A program made the translations under genes and the position numbers. A stretch of DNA of 43,874 nucleotides from Rhodospirillaceae bacterium UBA4468 (GTDB lineage: Bacteria > Pseudomonadota > Alphaproteobacteria > Rhodospirillales > Casp-alpha2): assembly GCA_002389385.1 (NCBI GenBank), contig DGOK01000052.1, positions 1-43,874 on the forward strand, written 5' to 3'. This document shows, piece after piece, positions 7,257 to 15,821 of the stretch (positions are counted from its first letter, which is position 1; each line of letters opens with the position of its first letter). The notes beneath the pieces are model-generated. The model saw only the letters and a program-made list of their open reading frames with translations. It was not told the DNA's origin and searched no databases.

Positions 7257-7275
7257 AGATATAGAATAACAGAAT
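7251..7275 (+). repeat. Direct repeat, copy 2 (interrupted by ATATAG)
   Basis: TATTGAAG, then ATATAG, then AATAACAGAAT. It matches copy 1 at 6263-6281 at all 19 shared positions. This copy covers the end of the XRE gene and the first two bases of the rsmJ start codon. Confidence 0.6.
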
Positions 7276-7891
7276 GACCCGTAAAACCACCTCATCGTCA
7301 GCAGACCCACTCGTGTGTGATTTTACGGGTGGCACCGTTTTGCATCGCTTTAAATACGGCGGTGGTCGTGGCCAGTCACTGCCAAAAGCCGTGGGTATGC
7401 GTGGTGGGAAAACACCAAAGGTCGTTGATGCAACGGCTGGTCTTGGTCGAGACGCATTCTTGCTCGCATCTTTAGGTGCAGAGGTAACGCTGATTGAGCG
7501 GTCTCTGGAAATGTTCAATCTCTTGAATGATGGGATCAGCCGCGCCCGAGATGCGGGAGGCGACGTTGCAGAAGTCATCGCACGCATGACGTTAATTCAT
7601 GGCGATGCAAAAGACTTGCTGCCCGATCTCTCACCCGAGGTCGTCCTGGTTGACCCCATGCACCCGCCCCGCAAAAAATCTGCCCTCGTCAAAAACGAGA
7701 TGCGCCAGATACGCGAGATCGTTGGCACCGACGAGGATAGTCTTGAGCTGATGCAGGTCGCATTATCAACAGCGTCAAACCGCGTGGTTTTAAAATGGCC
7801 TCTCCGCGCCGACCCCATGGACGGGATCGGCCCGTGCTCACATCAGATCCTAGGGAAATCAACGAGATACGATGTCTTTATGATTACTTGA
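7274..7891 (+). CDS. rsmJ: 16S rRNA (guanine1516-N2)-methyltransferase RsmJ
   Basis: The 205-residue enzyme shows the RsmJ signatures: DATAGLGRDAFLLASLGAEV (SAM-binding motif I, about residue 52), GDAKDLL, and the family-specific LVDPMHPPRKKSALVKNEMR, where DPMxPxRxKSALVKxEM is diagnostic. It would methylate the exocyclic amine of G1516 in 16S rRNA, using S-adenosylmethionine, in the cytoplasm. The protein is shorter than E. coli RsmJ (about 250 residues) because the N-terminal region is brief, a form I believe is common in alphaproteobacteria. The gene converges with gyrB across 20 bases. ATG 7274 has only a weak upstream GAAG as ribosome-binding site. Confidence 0.85.
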   Translation: MTRKTTSSSADPLVCDFTGGTVLHRFKYGGGRGQSLPKAVGMRGGKTPKVVDATAGLGRDAFLLASLGAEVTLIERSLEMFNLLNDGISRARDAGGDVAEVIARMTLIHGDAKDLLPDLSPEVVLVDPMHPPRKKSALVKNEMRQIREIVGTDEDSLELMQVALSTASNRVVLKWPLRADPMDGIGPCSHQILGKSTRYDVFMIT

Positions 7892-7911
7892 GAAAAGACA
7901 CAGCACTTCAC

Positions 7912-10407
7912 TTAAACGTCGAGGTTGGCGACTTTCAGCGCGTTAGCCTGGATAAATTCGCGGCGCGGTTCAACAACATCACCCATCAAGGTTGAGAAGA
8001 CTTCTTCTGCCTCGTCGACGTGATTGACGCGTACTTGCAATAGTGAGCGCGCTTCTACGTCCAGCGTTGTTTCCCAAAGCTGCTCGGGGTTCATTTCGCC
8101 CAAGCCCTTATAGCGGTTGATCGAGATCCCTTTGCGGCCAAGTTCCGTAACTTTATCAACCAAAGATACCGGTCCTGTAATTGGATGACTTTTATCTTTG
8201 TTTTCCAAAGTTCCATGCTTCGCATAATTTTTCTGTAATCGGCCTGCGATTTCATCCAACTGACGCGCATCTTTTGAGCGCATAATCGCACCATCAATCA
8301 CATGCGTTTCCTCGACACCGCGCAACATGCGGGTAAAGCCAAGACCACCGTCATCAAGAACACGACCTTCCCAGCCGCGCTCATGCTCAGATGACAGTGC
8401 ATCCAGCCGCTTCGCAATAACGTCAGCTGCCGCTTTACCGTTGTCAGAATTCGTTAGGATTTCTGGATTAAGCGCCCCCAAAATAGCTGCCTGTTCAAGG
8501 ATTGATAACGGCACATGGTTTGATAGATGCTCAAGCAACATCTTCACATAGCGTGCTTCTTCAGCAAGTTTACGAAGGTCAGGACCAGCGATCTGCTCCC
8601 CCTCGAAATTAACAAATACGCCACCTTCATCAATGGCCGTTTCGAACAAATAGTTCTCAAGCTCACGGTCACCTTTTAGATACACCTGTGAGCTACCCCG
8701 CTTGGCACGGTAAAGCGGCGGCTGCGCAATATAGAGGAAACCACGCTCAATCAGTTCAGGCATTTGTCTAAAGAAGAACGTCAGCAACAATGTTCGAATG
8801 TGGCTTCCGTCAACATCAGCGTCAGTCATGATGATGATTTTATGATACCGGCACTTGTCGACGTTGAAATCTTCACGCCCGATCCCCGTGCCTAATGCCG
8901 CAATCAATGTCCCGATTTCGGCCGAGCTCAGCATTTTATCAAATCGCGCGCGCTCAACGTTCAGAATTTTACCACGCAGTGGCAAGATCGCCTGGAAACC
9001 ACGTTCACGGCCCTGCTTTGCAGAACCACCAGCGCTGTCTCCCTCCACAATAAATAATTCAGCTTTTGCAGGATCGCGCTCTTGGCAATCTGCAAGTTTT
9101 CCTGGGAGCGAATTAATGTCCAGCGCGCCCTTACGGCGTGTCAGTTCACGCGCTTTACGTGCAGCTTCACGTGCCGACGCCGCATCAACAATCTTCATCA
9201 GAACTTTCTTGGCTTCAGCCGGGTTTTCTTCAAACCACTGGTCCAAACCTGCACTCACAAGATTTTCAACAACAGGACGAACTTCTGAAGATACGAGCTT
9301 GTCCTTTGTTTGAGATGAGAATTTTGGATCCGGCACTTTGACCGACAAAATACACGTTAGTCCTTCACGAGCATCATCACCGGTTACAGTGACTTTCTCT
9401 TTTTTAGGAACAAGACCCGACGTCATATAGTTATTGATCTGACGTGTCAGTGCACCCCGGAAGCCAGCTAAGTGTGTTCCGCCATCACGCTGAGGAATGT
9501 TGTTGGTAAAGCACAACATTGTCTCGTGATAACTATCATTCCATTGCATTGCGACCTCAACGGTCATTCCGTCTTTTTCACCGATTAATGGTAGTGGTTC
9601 AGAAATAACCGCTGCTTTAGAGCGATCGATATATTTCACAAACTCAACAAGGCCACCTTCATAATGCAGGTCAATGACGACTTGTTCTGGGTTACGATCA
9701 TCGACGAGTTGCAAAGCCACACCCGAGTTCAAAAATGCCAATTCACGCAGGCGATGCTCAAGCGTTGAAAGACTATATTCCGTCTGCGTAAACGTCTCAG
9801 AAGACGCGTGGAATGTGATGATTGATCCACTCAGCGGGCTGCCATCTTCGGTAGGAGGTGCATCACCAATGACTTCCAACGGGGCAACGGCTTCGCCGTT
9901 CTCAAAGCGGATATAATGTTCTTTGCCTTCACGGTAGATTTTAAGTTCTAGCCAATCTGACAAAGCGTTCACAACTGACACACCAACGCCGTGCAATCCA
10001 CCAGAAACCTTATATGAGTTTTGGTCGAACTTACCGCCAGCATGAAGTTGCGTCATGATCACTTCAGCTGCTGACACACCTTCTTCAGCGTGAATGTCGA
10101 CAGGAATCCCTCGACCGTTATCTGAAACAGATACAGATTCATCAGCATTTAACGTCACCTTCACGAGATCACAATGGCCCGCCAACGCTTCGTCAATCGC
10201 ATTGTCCACAACCTCGTAGACCATGTGATGCAAACCAGAGCCATCGTCGGTGTCACCGATATACATACCGGGACGTTTACGAACAGCGTCGAGACCACGT
10301 AATACCTTGATCTGATCAGCGCCATAAACGGCAGGATCCGCATCTTCTGGGACCTCTGCTGCCACTTGATCTTTGGTTTCGTTTTCTGTTTCTTCGCTCA
10401 TGCTCAA
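7912..10407 (-). CDS. gyrB: DNA gyrase subunit B
   Basis: The 831-residue protein has the GHKL ATPase domain (DAVRKRPGMYIGDTDD near residue 40, VDNAIDEALAGHCD, DNGRGIPVD, GGLHGVGVSVVNALS), the transducer region, the TOPRIM domain (EGDSAGGSAKQGRERGFQ, DADVDGSHIRTLLLTFFFR) and the C-terminal GyrA-contact region (NRYKGLGEMNPEQLW). With GyrA it introduces negative supercoils using ATP. The length is usual for an alphaproteobacterial GyrB. It follows recF by 28 bases on the same strand as the last gene of the dnaA-dnaN-recF-gyrB set. The domains look intact and no residue change stands out. Confidence 0.98.
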   Translation of the reverse strand: MSMSEETENETKDQVAAEVPEDADPAVYGADQIKVLRGLDAVRKRPGMYIGDTDDGSGLHHMVYEVVDNAIDEALAGHCDLVKVTLNADESVSVSDNGRGIPVDIHAEEGVSAAEVIMTQLHAGGKFDQNSYKVSGGLHGVGVSVVNALSDWLELKIYREGKEHYIRFENGEAVAPLEVIGDAPPTEDGSPLSGSIITFHASSETFTQTEYSLSTLEHRLRELAFLNSGVALQLVDDRNPEQVVIDLHYEGGLVEFVKYIDRSKAAVISEPLPLIGEKDGMTVEVAMQWNDSYHETMLCFTNNIPQRDGGTHLAGFRGALTRQINNYMTSGLVPKKEKVTVTGDDAREGLTCILSVKVPDPKFSSQTKDKLVSSEVRPVVENLVSAGLDQWFEENPAEAKKVLMKIVDAASAREAARKARELTRRKGALDINSLPGKLADCQERDPAKAELFIVEGDSAGGSAKQGRERGFQAILPLRGKILNVERARFDKMLSSAEIGTLIAALGTGIGREDFNVDKCRYHKIIIMTDADVDGSHIRTLLLTFFFRQMPELIERGFLYIAQPPLYRAKRGSSQVYLKGDRELENYLFETAIDEGGVFVNFEGEQIAGPDLRKLAEEARYVKMLLEHLSNHVPLSILEQAAILGALNPEILTNSDNGKAAADVIAKRLDALSSEHERGWEGRVLDDGGLGFTRMLRGVEETHVIDGAIMRSKDARQLDEIAGRLQKNYAKHGTLENKDKSHPITGPVSLVDKVTELGRKGISINRYKGLGEMNPEQLWETTLDVEARSLLQVRVNHVDEAEEVFSTLMGDVVEPRREFIQANALKVANLDV

Positions 10408-10435
10408 ATTGCTCTCAGTTTCTGTGTGTCTTCAG

Positions 10436-11665
10436 TTAAATGTTGGTCTGGCGAATTGCACCGTCAGCCACATCAAAAAATCCTGCGCAACCGCGCATTC
10501 CGTCAAACAGGACTGGATCCGTCCCGGTCAACCAGGCTTGCGTGCCTAAAGTATCGATCAGATCAAACAATGCCTGCCGGCGTTCTTGATCTAGGTGTGC
10601 CGCGACTTCGTCCAAAAGCAGTACCGGGCATCGTCCCTGCTCAACCGCTTGCATACGCGCGTGGGCCAGAACCAAACCGATCAATAACGCTTTTTGCTCG
10701 CCCGTCGAACATGATCCAGCCTCGCGCGCTTTCGTGCGGTGGCGGACATCCAAATCCGTTCGATGTGGACCACTATGCGTCCGGCCATCTGCTGCATCCT
10801 GACCTCGGTCCGCCAACAGTTGCGCCCGAAATCTCTCTTCTGCAGCCAAAGCTGGCCCTTCATCAAGCCATGCTTCAGGACCACCAACCAGCGCTAAATC
10901 CGAACTCGGAAATGGCCCTGTGCCGTCGTCAATAAAAGCAATCAATCGGCCAACCATATCCCGCCTCGCAGCAGCAACGGCCATGCCTTTTTCAGCCATT
11001 GTCTCTTCTAACGCATCAAGCCAACCAGCGTCGGCGCGCAAACCACGATCAGATAATAATCGTGCCCGCTCGCGCATCGCCTGCTCATAAGCGCTTACCC
11101 GCCCCACATGCGCAGGGTCCGCAGCATAAACGAGACGATCCAGAAACCGGCGTCGACCGCCCGGCCCTTCAATAAACAACCCATCCATCTGAGGCGTCAG
11201 CCAAACCACCGCAACGTGCTCACTAAGCACGGCTTGTGAGCGCTCAGTCTCGCCATCAACACGAACGATACGACGATCTCGAACACCTATCGCATCTGGG
11301 TCGAGACCCGTGCCAAGATCAACACAGTCATCGCCCTGTCCAAGTCGCGCAGCAACCGCCCAACAGCGCGACGGATCAACAGCCTCATCATGCGAGTCAG
11401 ACCGGGTCACTTCAGAAAGCTTGGCTCGGCGCAATCCTCGCCCAGGTGCCAGAAATGAGATCGCTTCGAGAATGTTTGTTTTACCAGCGCCATTAGCACC
11501 CGTGAGCACAACGTTTTGCGTATTGGGCTCAATCCGGGCATACGTATAATTTCTAAAATTTGTCAGCGTCAAACGGGCAACAGCCGAATTTCTGGTCGTC
11601 GCATCACTTGGCCTCGGCGACAACGCCGAGTGCGGAGAAGTTGAAATGGCAGCAATGCCTGTCAA
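10436..11665 (-). CDS. recF: DNA replication and repair protein RecF
   Basis: The 409-residue SMC-like ATPase has the Walker A stretch GANGAGKTNILEAISFL near residue 57, the RecF-type start TLTNFRNYTYARIEP, and Walker B VLLLDEVAAHLD near 350. RecF loads RecA, with RecO and RecR, onto gapped DNA at stalled forks. The first 30 residues (MTGIAAISTSPHSALS) look unconserved, so an internal start is possible, but none is clearly better. The gene lies 25 bases downstream of dnaN and 28 bases upstream of gyrB, the classical order. The sequence looks complete. Confidence 0.95.
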   Translation of the reverse strand: MTGIAAISTSPHSALSPRPSDATTRNSAVARLTLTNFRNYTYARIEPNTQNVVLTGANGAGKTNILEAISFLAPGRGLRRAKLSEVTRSDSHDEAVDPSRCWAVAARLGQGDDCVDLGTGLDPDAIGVRDRRIVRVDGETERSQAVLSEHVAVVWLTPQMDGLFIEGPGGRRRFLDRLVYAADPAHVGRVSAYEQAMRERARLLSDRGLRADAGWLDALEETMAEKGMAVAAARRDMVGRLIAFIDDGTGPFPSSDLALVGGPEAWLDEGPALAAEERFRAQLLADRGQDAADGRTHSGPHRTDLDVRHRTKAREAGSCSTGEQKALLIGLVLAHARMQAVEQGRCPVLLLDEVAAHLDQERRQALFDLIDTLGTQAWLTGTDPVLFDGMRGCAGFFDVADGAIRQTNI

Positions 11666-11690
11666 AATTGGCTGTCCACGCTATGGCTCA

Positions 11691-12806
11691 TCAGACCCGC
11701 ATCGGCATGAGCACATAGATCGTACCCGTGTCATTCGCCCCACGAATAATTGTCGGAGATGCCGCATCGGCGAGCACAAATGTTGCTGTCTCGCTATCCA
11801 GTTGACGTGCAATATCCAAAAGATAAGCCGAGTTAAAGCCGATTTCGATCACATCCGCGCCGTAGGTAATTTCGACGTCTTCTTGCGCCGTGCCGTTCTC
11901 TGGGCTTGATGCAGACAACGACAATGTATCGCCATTGATTGTCAGCTTTACCGCACGCGACTTTTCAGAAGAGATCGCCGATACACGGTCGACGGCATCA
12001 GTTAGAGCCTTGCGATCAACAACCATTTCTTTGTCGTTGTTCACCGGGATCACGCGCTGATAATCCGGGAACGTGCCATCGATCAGTTTTGACGTCAGCA
12101 CAGCGTCATCGAATGCAAATTTGATTTTGGCTTCAGACAATGAAATCTCAACATCGTCACCGGTTTCATCAATGAGTTTGCGAATTTCACCAACAGTTTT
12201 ACGCGGTACGATCACGCCAGGCATACCCGCTGCACCTTCAGGGAGGGGCATCTCAACGCTTGCAAGTCGGTGTCCATCAGTCGAGACCGCACGCAAAACA
12301 TCCGTGCCATCACGATTAAAGACGTGAACATAGATACCATTGAGGTAATACCGTGTCTCTTCAGTAGAAATGGCGAAGCGCGTACGATCGATCAACTCAC
12401 GAAGGCCTGCTGCAGCTAAAGAAAACGTATGGCCATATTCGCCGCCAGACATAACCGGGAAATCTTCGGTTGGCAGGCATGAGAGCGTAAAGCGAGACCG
12501 TCCGGCACGAATGGTCAGCTTACCGTCACCCGGTGCTTCTAATTCAACCTGAGCGCCATCTGGCAATTTACGGACAATTTCAAAGAACGTCAGCGCAGGA
12601 GCTGTTGTCGCACCCGGCGTTGAAATATTTGCCGCAACCTTCTCAACAATGTCGAGATCCATATCTGTCGCATTGAGTGAAAGCATATCGCCATCAGCTT
12701 CAATTTTTACATTCGACAAAATGGGGATCGTATTACGCCGTTCAACAACGCTTTGCACGTGCCCGAGAGAGCGCAAGAGGTCTGTCCGTTCAATCGTAAG
12801 TTTCAT
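11691..12806 (-). CDS. dnaN: DNA polymerase III beta subunit (sliding clamp)
   Basis: The 371-residue protein starts MKLTIERTDLLRSLGHVQ and shows three repeated clamp folds of about 120 residues. Conserved points include the NIKIEADG-like strand, the ATDMDLDI motif near residue 47, DGHRLA near 177 and the C-terminal VLMPMRV that helps form the hydrophobic partner-binding cleft. As a ring-shaped dimer it tethers polymerase III, MutS/MutL and other proteins to DNA. It is separated from dnaA by 271 bases that hold a putative promoter of its own (12950-12977), so it may be expressed both with and apart from dnaA. Confidence 0.98.
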   Translation of the reverse strand: MKLTIERTDLLRSLGHVQSVVERRNTIPILSNVKIEADGDMLSLNATDMDLDIVEKVAANISTPGATTAPALTFFEIVRKLPDGAQVELEAPGDGKLTIRAGRSRFTLSCLPTEDFPVMSGGEYGHTFSLAAAGLRELIDRTRFAISTEETRYYLNGIYVHVFNRDGTDVLRAVSTDGHRLASVEMPLPEGAAGMPGVIVPRKTVGEIRKLIDETGDDVEISLSEAKIKFAFDDAVLTSKLIDGTFPDYQRVIPVNNDKEMVVDRKALTDAVDRVSAISSEKSRAVKLTINGDTLSLSASSPENGTAQEDVEITYGADVIEIGFNSAYLLDIARQLDSETATFVLADAASPTIIRGANDTGTIYVLMPMRV

Positions 12807-12949
12807 ACCTTAAACCTGTATCCCTTGTGTAAGCCTGTCCCAATCGGGGCCAAGCGACAGCTTAATTCAATCGCCTTGAAAATCGCGGAGAATGACCAGA
12901 AAAAGCCATGTCCAGAGGCATTGCCTCACCTTCGCAAAAGGCGTTGTTA

Positions 12950-12977
12950 AGTATAACAGACGTTAACCATGACCCAA
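12950..12977 (-). promoter_or_regulatory. dnaN: Putative dnaN promoter
   Basis: On the minus strand TTGGGT (12977-12972) is followed after 16 bases by TATACT (12955-12950), a good -10 match. It lies about 140 bases upstream of dnaN in the 271-base dnaA-dnaN gap. No other feature is clear in that gap apart from a small GAGGC/GCCTC hairpin near 12915. Confidence 0.4.
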
Positions 12978-13077
12978 GCGTTTTAACGGCATAAGCCTCG
13001 CCCATTTGGACGCCAAAAACATCATTTAAATCAATGGGTTAAAATTCAATTTTATGCAGGAAGCAGATGTTATGAGG

Positions 13078-14502
13078 TTAACCCTCTAACATACGACGCA
13101 AAAGCTCGATATCTTCTGCGAATCCAGTGTCCAATCCCTTGAGCTCATCGACTTTTTTCACGGCATGCATCACGGTGGTATGATCTCGCCCACCAAACTT
13201 TCGGCCAATCTCAGGGAGCGAACGCGCCGTTAATTGTTTGGCCAAATACATTGCAACCTGACGCGGCCTCGCTACCGAGCGAGCACGACGCGCAGAGTGC
13301 ATATCGGAAAGACGGATATTAAAGTGATTCGCGACCTGTTTCTGAATTTCTTCGATGGTCACACGGCGATCATTAGCCCTCAGCAGGTCATGAAGCACGT
13401 CTTGCGTGGCCTCGATGGAGATTTCACGACCAATGAGCTGAGCGTGCGCGACAACGCGGTTTAGGCCGCCCTCAAGCTCGCGTACATTCGATGTTATCTT
13501 ATGCGCCAAGAATTCCATCACCTTTGATGGAATTTCCGCACGCATTTGCGCTGCTTTAGATTGCAAGATACCAAGACGTAGCTCGTAGGTCGTCGCATGA
13601 ATATCAGCCACCAGGCCACAGTTAAGCCTGGAAATCAGACGCTCTTCCATGCCGACCAGGTCAGATGGAGACTTATCTGCGGAGATAACGATCTGGCGGC
13701 CCTGATCTACCAACGCATTAAAAGTATGGAAGAATTCTTCCTGCGTTGATTCTTTGCCAGCAATAAATTGAACATCATCAATCATCAGAACATCGACGGA
13801 CCGGAACTGGTCCTTGAAATCCATCGTTGTACTTTCGCGGATGGCTTGCACAAACCGATGCATGAATTTTTCTGCTGATAGATAAAGAACCGTGCGTTCA
13901 GGGGTCGTTTGGCGGATATGCCAAGCGATACCATGCATCAAGTGCGTTTTACCAAGCCCAACGCCACCATACAAAAACAGCGGGTTAAACGGTACGCTCT
14001 CGGCCTCAGCAATCCGCCGTGCGGCGGCATATGCGAATTCGTTTGGCTTACCGACAACAAAATTATCGAATACAAACCTTGAATCAAGCGCAGCGCTCAT
14101 GCCTTGACGCTCAGCCGACATATTGCGGCTGGCTTCATTAACAGGCTGCGTCTGACGACGTATACCTTCGCGCGGCTGCCCCGGCGCCCGGTCACTGCGA
14201 ACAGAAACTTCAAGGGATGCGATCTCAAGTGATTCAGATTGCCATAATGTTGCGATACGCTCAGCGTAATGGGCGACAACCCAGTCACGCATAAACCGTG
14301 TAGGCACGGTTACATGGACAACACCATTTTCAATGCTTCGGATTTTGATCGGCTTGATCCAACTTTGAAAAGCGGCTTCACCAATCTCACCCCGAAGCTG
14401 ATCGTTTACAGTATTCCATTGTGCGGCAATGACGTCCTGATCCATTTCATTTGAATCTTCGCCTTTGTGTGATGTTGTGCCCATTGACGTCGCGTCTATC
14501 AT
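13078..14502 (-). CDS. dnaA: Chromosomal replication initiator protein DnaA
   Basis: The protein has an N-terminal DnaB-contact domain (QWNTVNDQLRGEIGEAAFQSW), a short linker, an AAA+ domain with Walker A GGVGLGKTHLMHGI near residue 180 and Walker B VLMIDDVQF, and a C-terminal HTH with the DnaA signature FGGRDHTTVMHA. It binds DnaA boxes at oriC and opens the duplex. The longest frame (474 residues) starts at 14502. ATG 14445 would give 455 residues starting MDQDVIAAQW, which fits family alignments better, and no ribosome-binding site decides clearly between them. A 577-base gap lies upstream. The gene heads the dnaA-dnaN-recF-gyrB run. Confidence 0.97.
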   Translation of the reverse strand: MIDATSMGTTSHKGEDSNEMDQDVIAAQWNTVNDQLRGEIGEAAFQSWIKPIKIRSIENGVVHVTVPTRFMRDWVVAHYAERIATLWQSESLEIASLEVSVRSDRAPGQPREGIRRQTQPVNEASRNMSAERQGMSAALDSRFVFDNFVVGKPNEFAYAAARRIAEAESVPFNPLFLYGGVGLGKTHLMHGIAWHIRQTTPERTVLYLSAEKFMHRFVQAIRESTTMDFKDQFRSVDVLMIDDVQFIAGKESTQEEFFHTFNALVDQGRQIVISADKSPSDLVGMEERLISRLNCGLVADIHATTYELRLGILQSKAAQMRAEIPSKVMEFLAHKITSNVRELEGGLNRVVAHAQLIGREISIEATQDVLHDLLRANDRRVTIEEIQKQVANHFNIRLSDMHSARRARSVARPRQVAMYLAKQLTARSLPEIGRKFGGRDHTTVMHAVKKVDELKGLDTGFAEDIELLRRMLEG

Positions 14503-15079
14503 TCTTCGTCAGCCCCCCCGCAAATAGGCAATCATCAAAAGATTCCAGTAATCGGAACCAAATTCATTTTTCAGTCATCAAGCAAAATTCAGCATGCATA
14601 TTTCAAAAAAGAAAAGCACCAGAACCTAATTGCTCAAATGACCTCCTGATAAAACTGCGTGCAGACTTTGCACATATTCAAAAACTGATTCAATAGAGTG
14701 AAAACAACAGCCTAAGATATCATTTCAAAGCCGAAACATTCGAATTTTGATGGTGCTCGCCTAGAAATAAGCCGACCAAAAACGATAACTCGTCGCGTCA
14801 CTCGCCCCCTTAACTTGAAGCGATATTACGGAGCTCAAAGGCTACTGACAACATGATCGAAAAGGGAACAACGCAAATAAAATGAAATAAACAACTTGAC
14901 TCTTGTTACCTGATTGAAAGTTCTAAACTTTTGCTTGAAGCCATGGTGATCAATGGTTTAAGGGGCTATTCTACATCTCGTATGTCAACGCACATGCATA
15001 CGCTAAAGACGCGAAAAAGCCGCATGCTCGAAAGTTTGCGGCTTATCAATACGTTGTCCGTAACAGCAGATGGAATGCG
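14503..15079. other. 577-base intergenic region upstream of dnaA
   Basis: This AT-rich gap holds the dnaA upstream region and, at its right end, the rpsT terminator. I find no perfect DnaA box (TTATCCACA) on either strand; the nearest is TTATCAATA at 15043-15051, 7 of 9. A small palindrome, GTGCA-GACTT-TGCAC, lies at 14659-14673. There is no convincing reading frame or RNA gene. The origin may lie elsewhere in the chromosome. Confidence 0.5.
15014..15044 (-). terminator. rpsT: Intrinsic terminator of rpsT
   Basis: Read on the minus strand, AAGCCGCA and TGCGGCTT form an 8-bp GC-rich stem around a 12-base loop, followed by a run of five T residues. It lies 36 bases after the rpsT stop codon. 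Confidence 0.75.
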
Positions 15080-15346
15080 TTAAGCAGCCATTGCTTTAAT
15101 GCGACGTGACAGACGTGAAATTTTACGCGCTGCAGCATTTGCAGGCACCACGGCTTTTTGTGCGCCACGGTGGATCAGCGGCTGCGCAAATTGAAGCGCG
15201 CTTTGTGCTGCGGACTTGTCGCCGCCAGCAATCGCCTCTTCGACCTTACGTACTGCAGAACGAATAGCGCTCAAACGAGCACGGTTAACGTCCGTACGTG
15301 TAGCTGTTTGACGAATACGCTTTTTAGCGGATGCACTGTTAGCCAT
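15080..15346 (-). CDS. rpsT: 30S ribosomal protein S20
   Basis: The 88-residue, very basic protein starts MANSASAKKRIRQTATRTDV and continues as three long helices, including SAVRKVEEAIAGGDKSAAQ and the C-terminal RKISRLSRRIKAMAA. It binds 16S rRNA near its 5' domain and helix 44 during early 30S assembly. Length and sequence are typical. It stands alone with its own promoter (15394-15422) and terminator (15014-15044), next to mutM and dnaA as in many alphaproteobacteria. Confidence 0.97.
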   Translation of the reverse strand: MANSASAKKRIRQTATRTDVNRARLSAIRSAVRKVEEAIAGGDKSAAQSALQFAQPLIHRGAQKAVVPANAAARKISRLSRRIKAMAA

Positions 15347-15393
15347 CTCAAAAACCTCATAATTCAGACCCGGAACCCTTGGGACCGAGAGGG

Positions 15394-15422
15394 TATATAT
15401 ATAGGTCCTGAGGCAACGTCAA
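15394..15422 (-). promoter_or_regulatory. rpsT: Strong sigma-70-type promoter of rpsT
   Basis: On the minus strand TTGACG (15422-15417) and TATATA (15399-15394) are separated by 17 bases. This is the best promoter match noted in the window and lies about 50 bases upstream of the rpsT ATG, as expected for a ribosomal protein gene. Confidence 0.7.
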
Positions 15423-15439
15423 GTAACCGTTGCCTACCT

Positions 15440-15805
15440 TTATTTACCTTTAATAGGGCTTATAGAAAAACGAATGATCGCCCCGCCATCAACATCTTCA
15501 GTAATATCGAACTCAAGACGCTCACTTTCTCGCTCAAAAACGCCAGTATCCGCGGCAACCCAGCCGAGTTGCGGCAACACATTGTCATAAAATTGAACGA
15601 CATCGAACGGCTTAATATTGCCTCGGGCTTCAGCCTCAATAATCCGGCCACCAGCAGCCTCAAAGGTCACAGCCGCATTCTCATTTTCAATCAACCCATC
15701 GATAAGCGGCAGGTCTTCAATCACTGAAACGAACTGATCGGCCGCATCAGCCGGGACGGCTAACGCAAAAACTAAAACCAGAGAATAAACAAATGCACGG
15801 ATCAT
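15440..15805 (-). CDS. Small exported protein of unknown function
   Basis: From ATG 15805 the product has 121 residues with a clear signal peptide (MIRAFVYSLVLVFALAVPADA) and a mature start ADQFVSVIEDLPLIDGL. The mature part reads as a small alpha/beta domain, with GGRIIEAEARG, VVQFYDNVLPQLGW and a C-terminal strand IIRFSISPIK. Proteins with the pattern VSxxEDLPLxxGL near mutM/rpsT occur in other alphaproteobacteria, as far as I recall, but without known function. In-frame codons up to 15928 overlap mutM and do not look coding. It lies 16 bases downstream of mutM and may be co-transcribed with it. Probably periplasmic. Confidence 0.7.
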   Translation of the reverse strand: MIRAFVYSLVLVFALAVPADAADQFVSVIEDLPLIDGLIENENAAVTFEAAGGRIIEAEARGNIKPFDVVQFYDNVLPQLGWVAADTGVFERESERLEFDITEDVDGGAIIRFSISPIKGK

Positions 15806-15821
15806 GATCTTGGTTCTAACA

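Noticed and set aside
10366..10935. A 189-residue plus-strand frame across the recF end.
   Set aside because: It is antisense to recF and gyrB and has no domain or ribosome-binding site.
12915..12927. GAGGC/GCCTC hairpin in the dnaA-dnaN gap as a dnaA terminator.
   Set aside because: The stem is only 5 bp with a 3-base loop and no adjacent T-tract.
14895..14930. TTGACT on the plus strand as a promoter for a small RNA in the dnaA-rpsT gap.
   Set aside because: No good -10 element follows at proper distance, and the hairpin downstream has its T-tract only on the minus strand.
15043..15051. TTATCAATA as a DnaA box upstream of dnaA.
   Set aside because: Only 7 of 9 bases match, it is single, and it overlaps the rpsT terminator.
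15394..15403. Run of TA dinucleotides as a microsatellite.
   Set aside because: It is only five TA units long and is better explained as the -10 region of the rpsT promoter.
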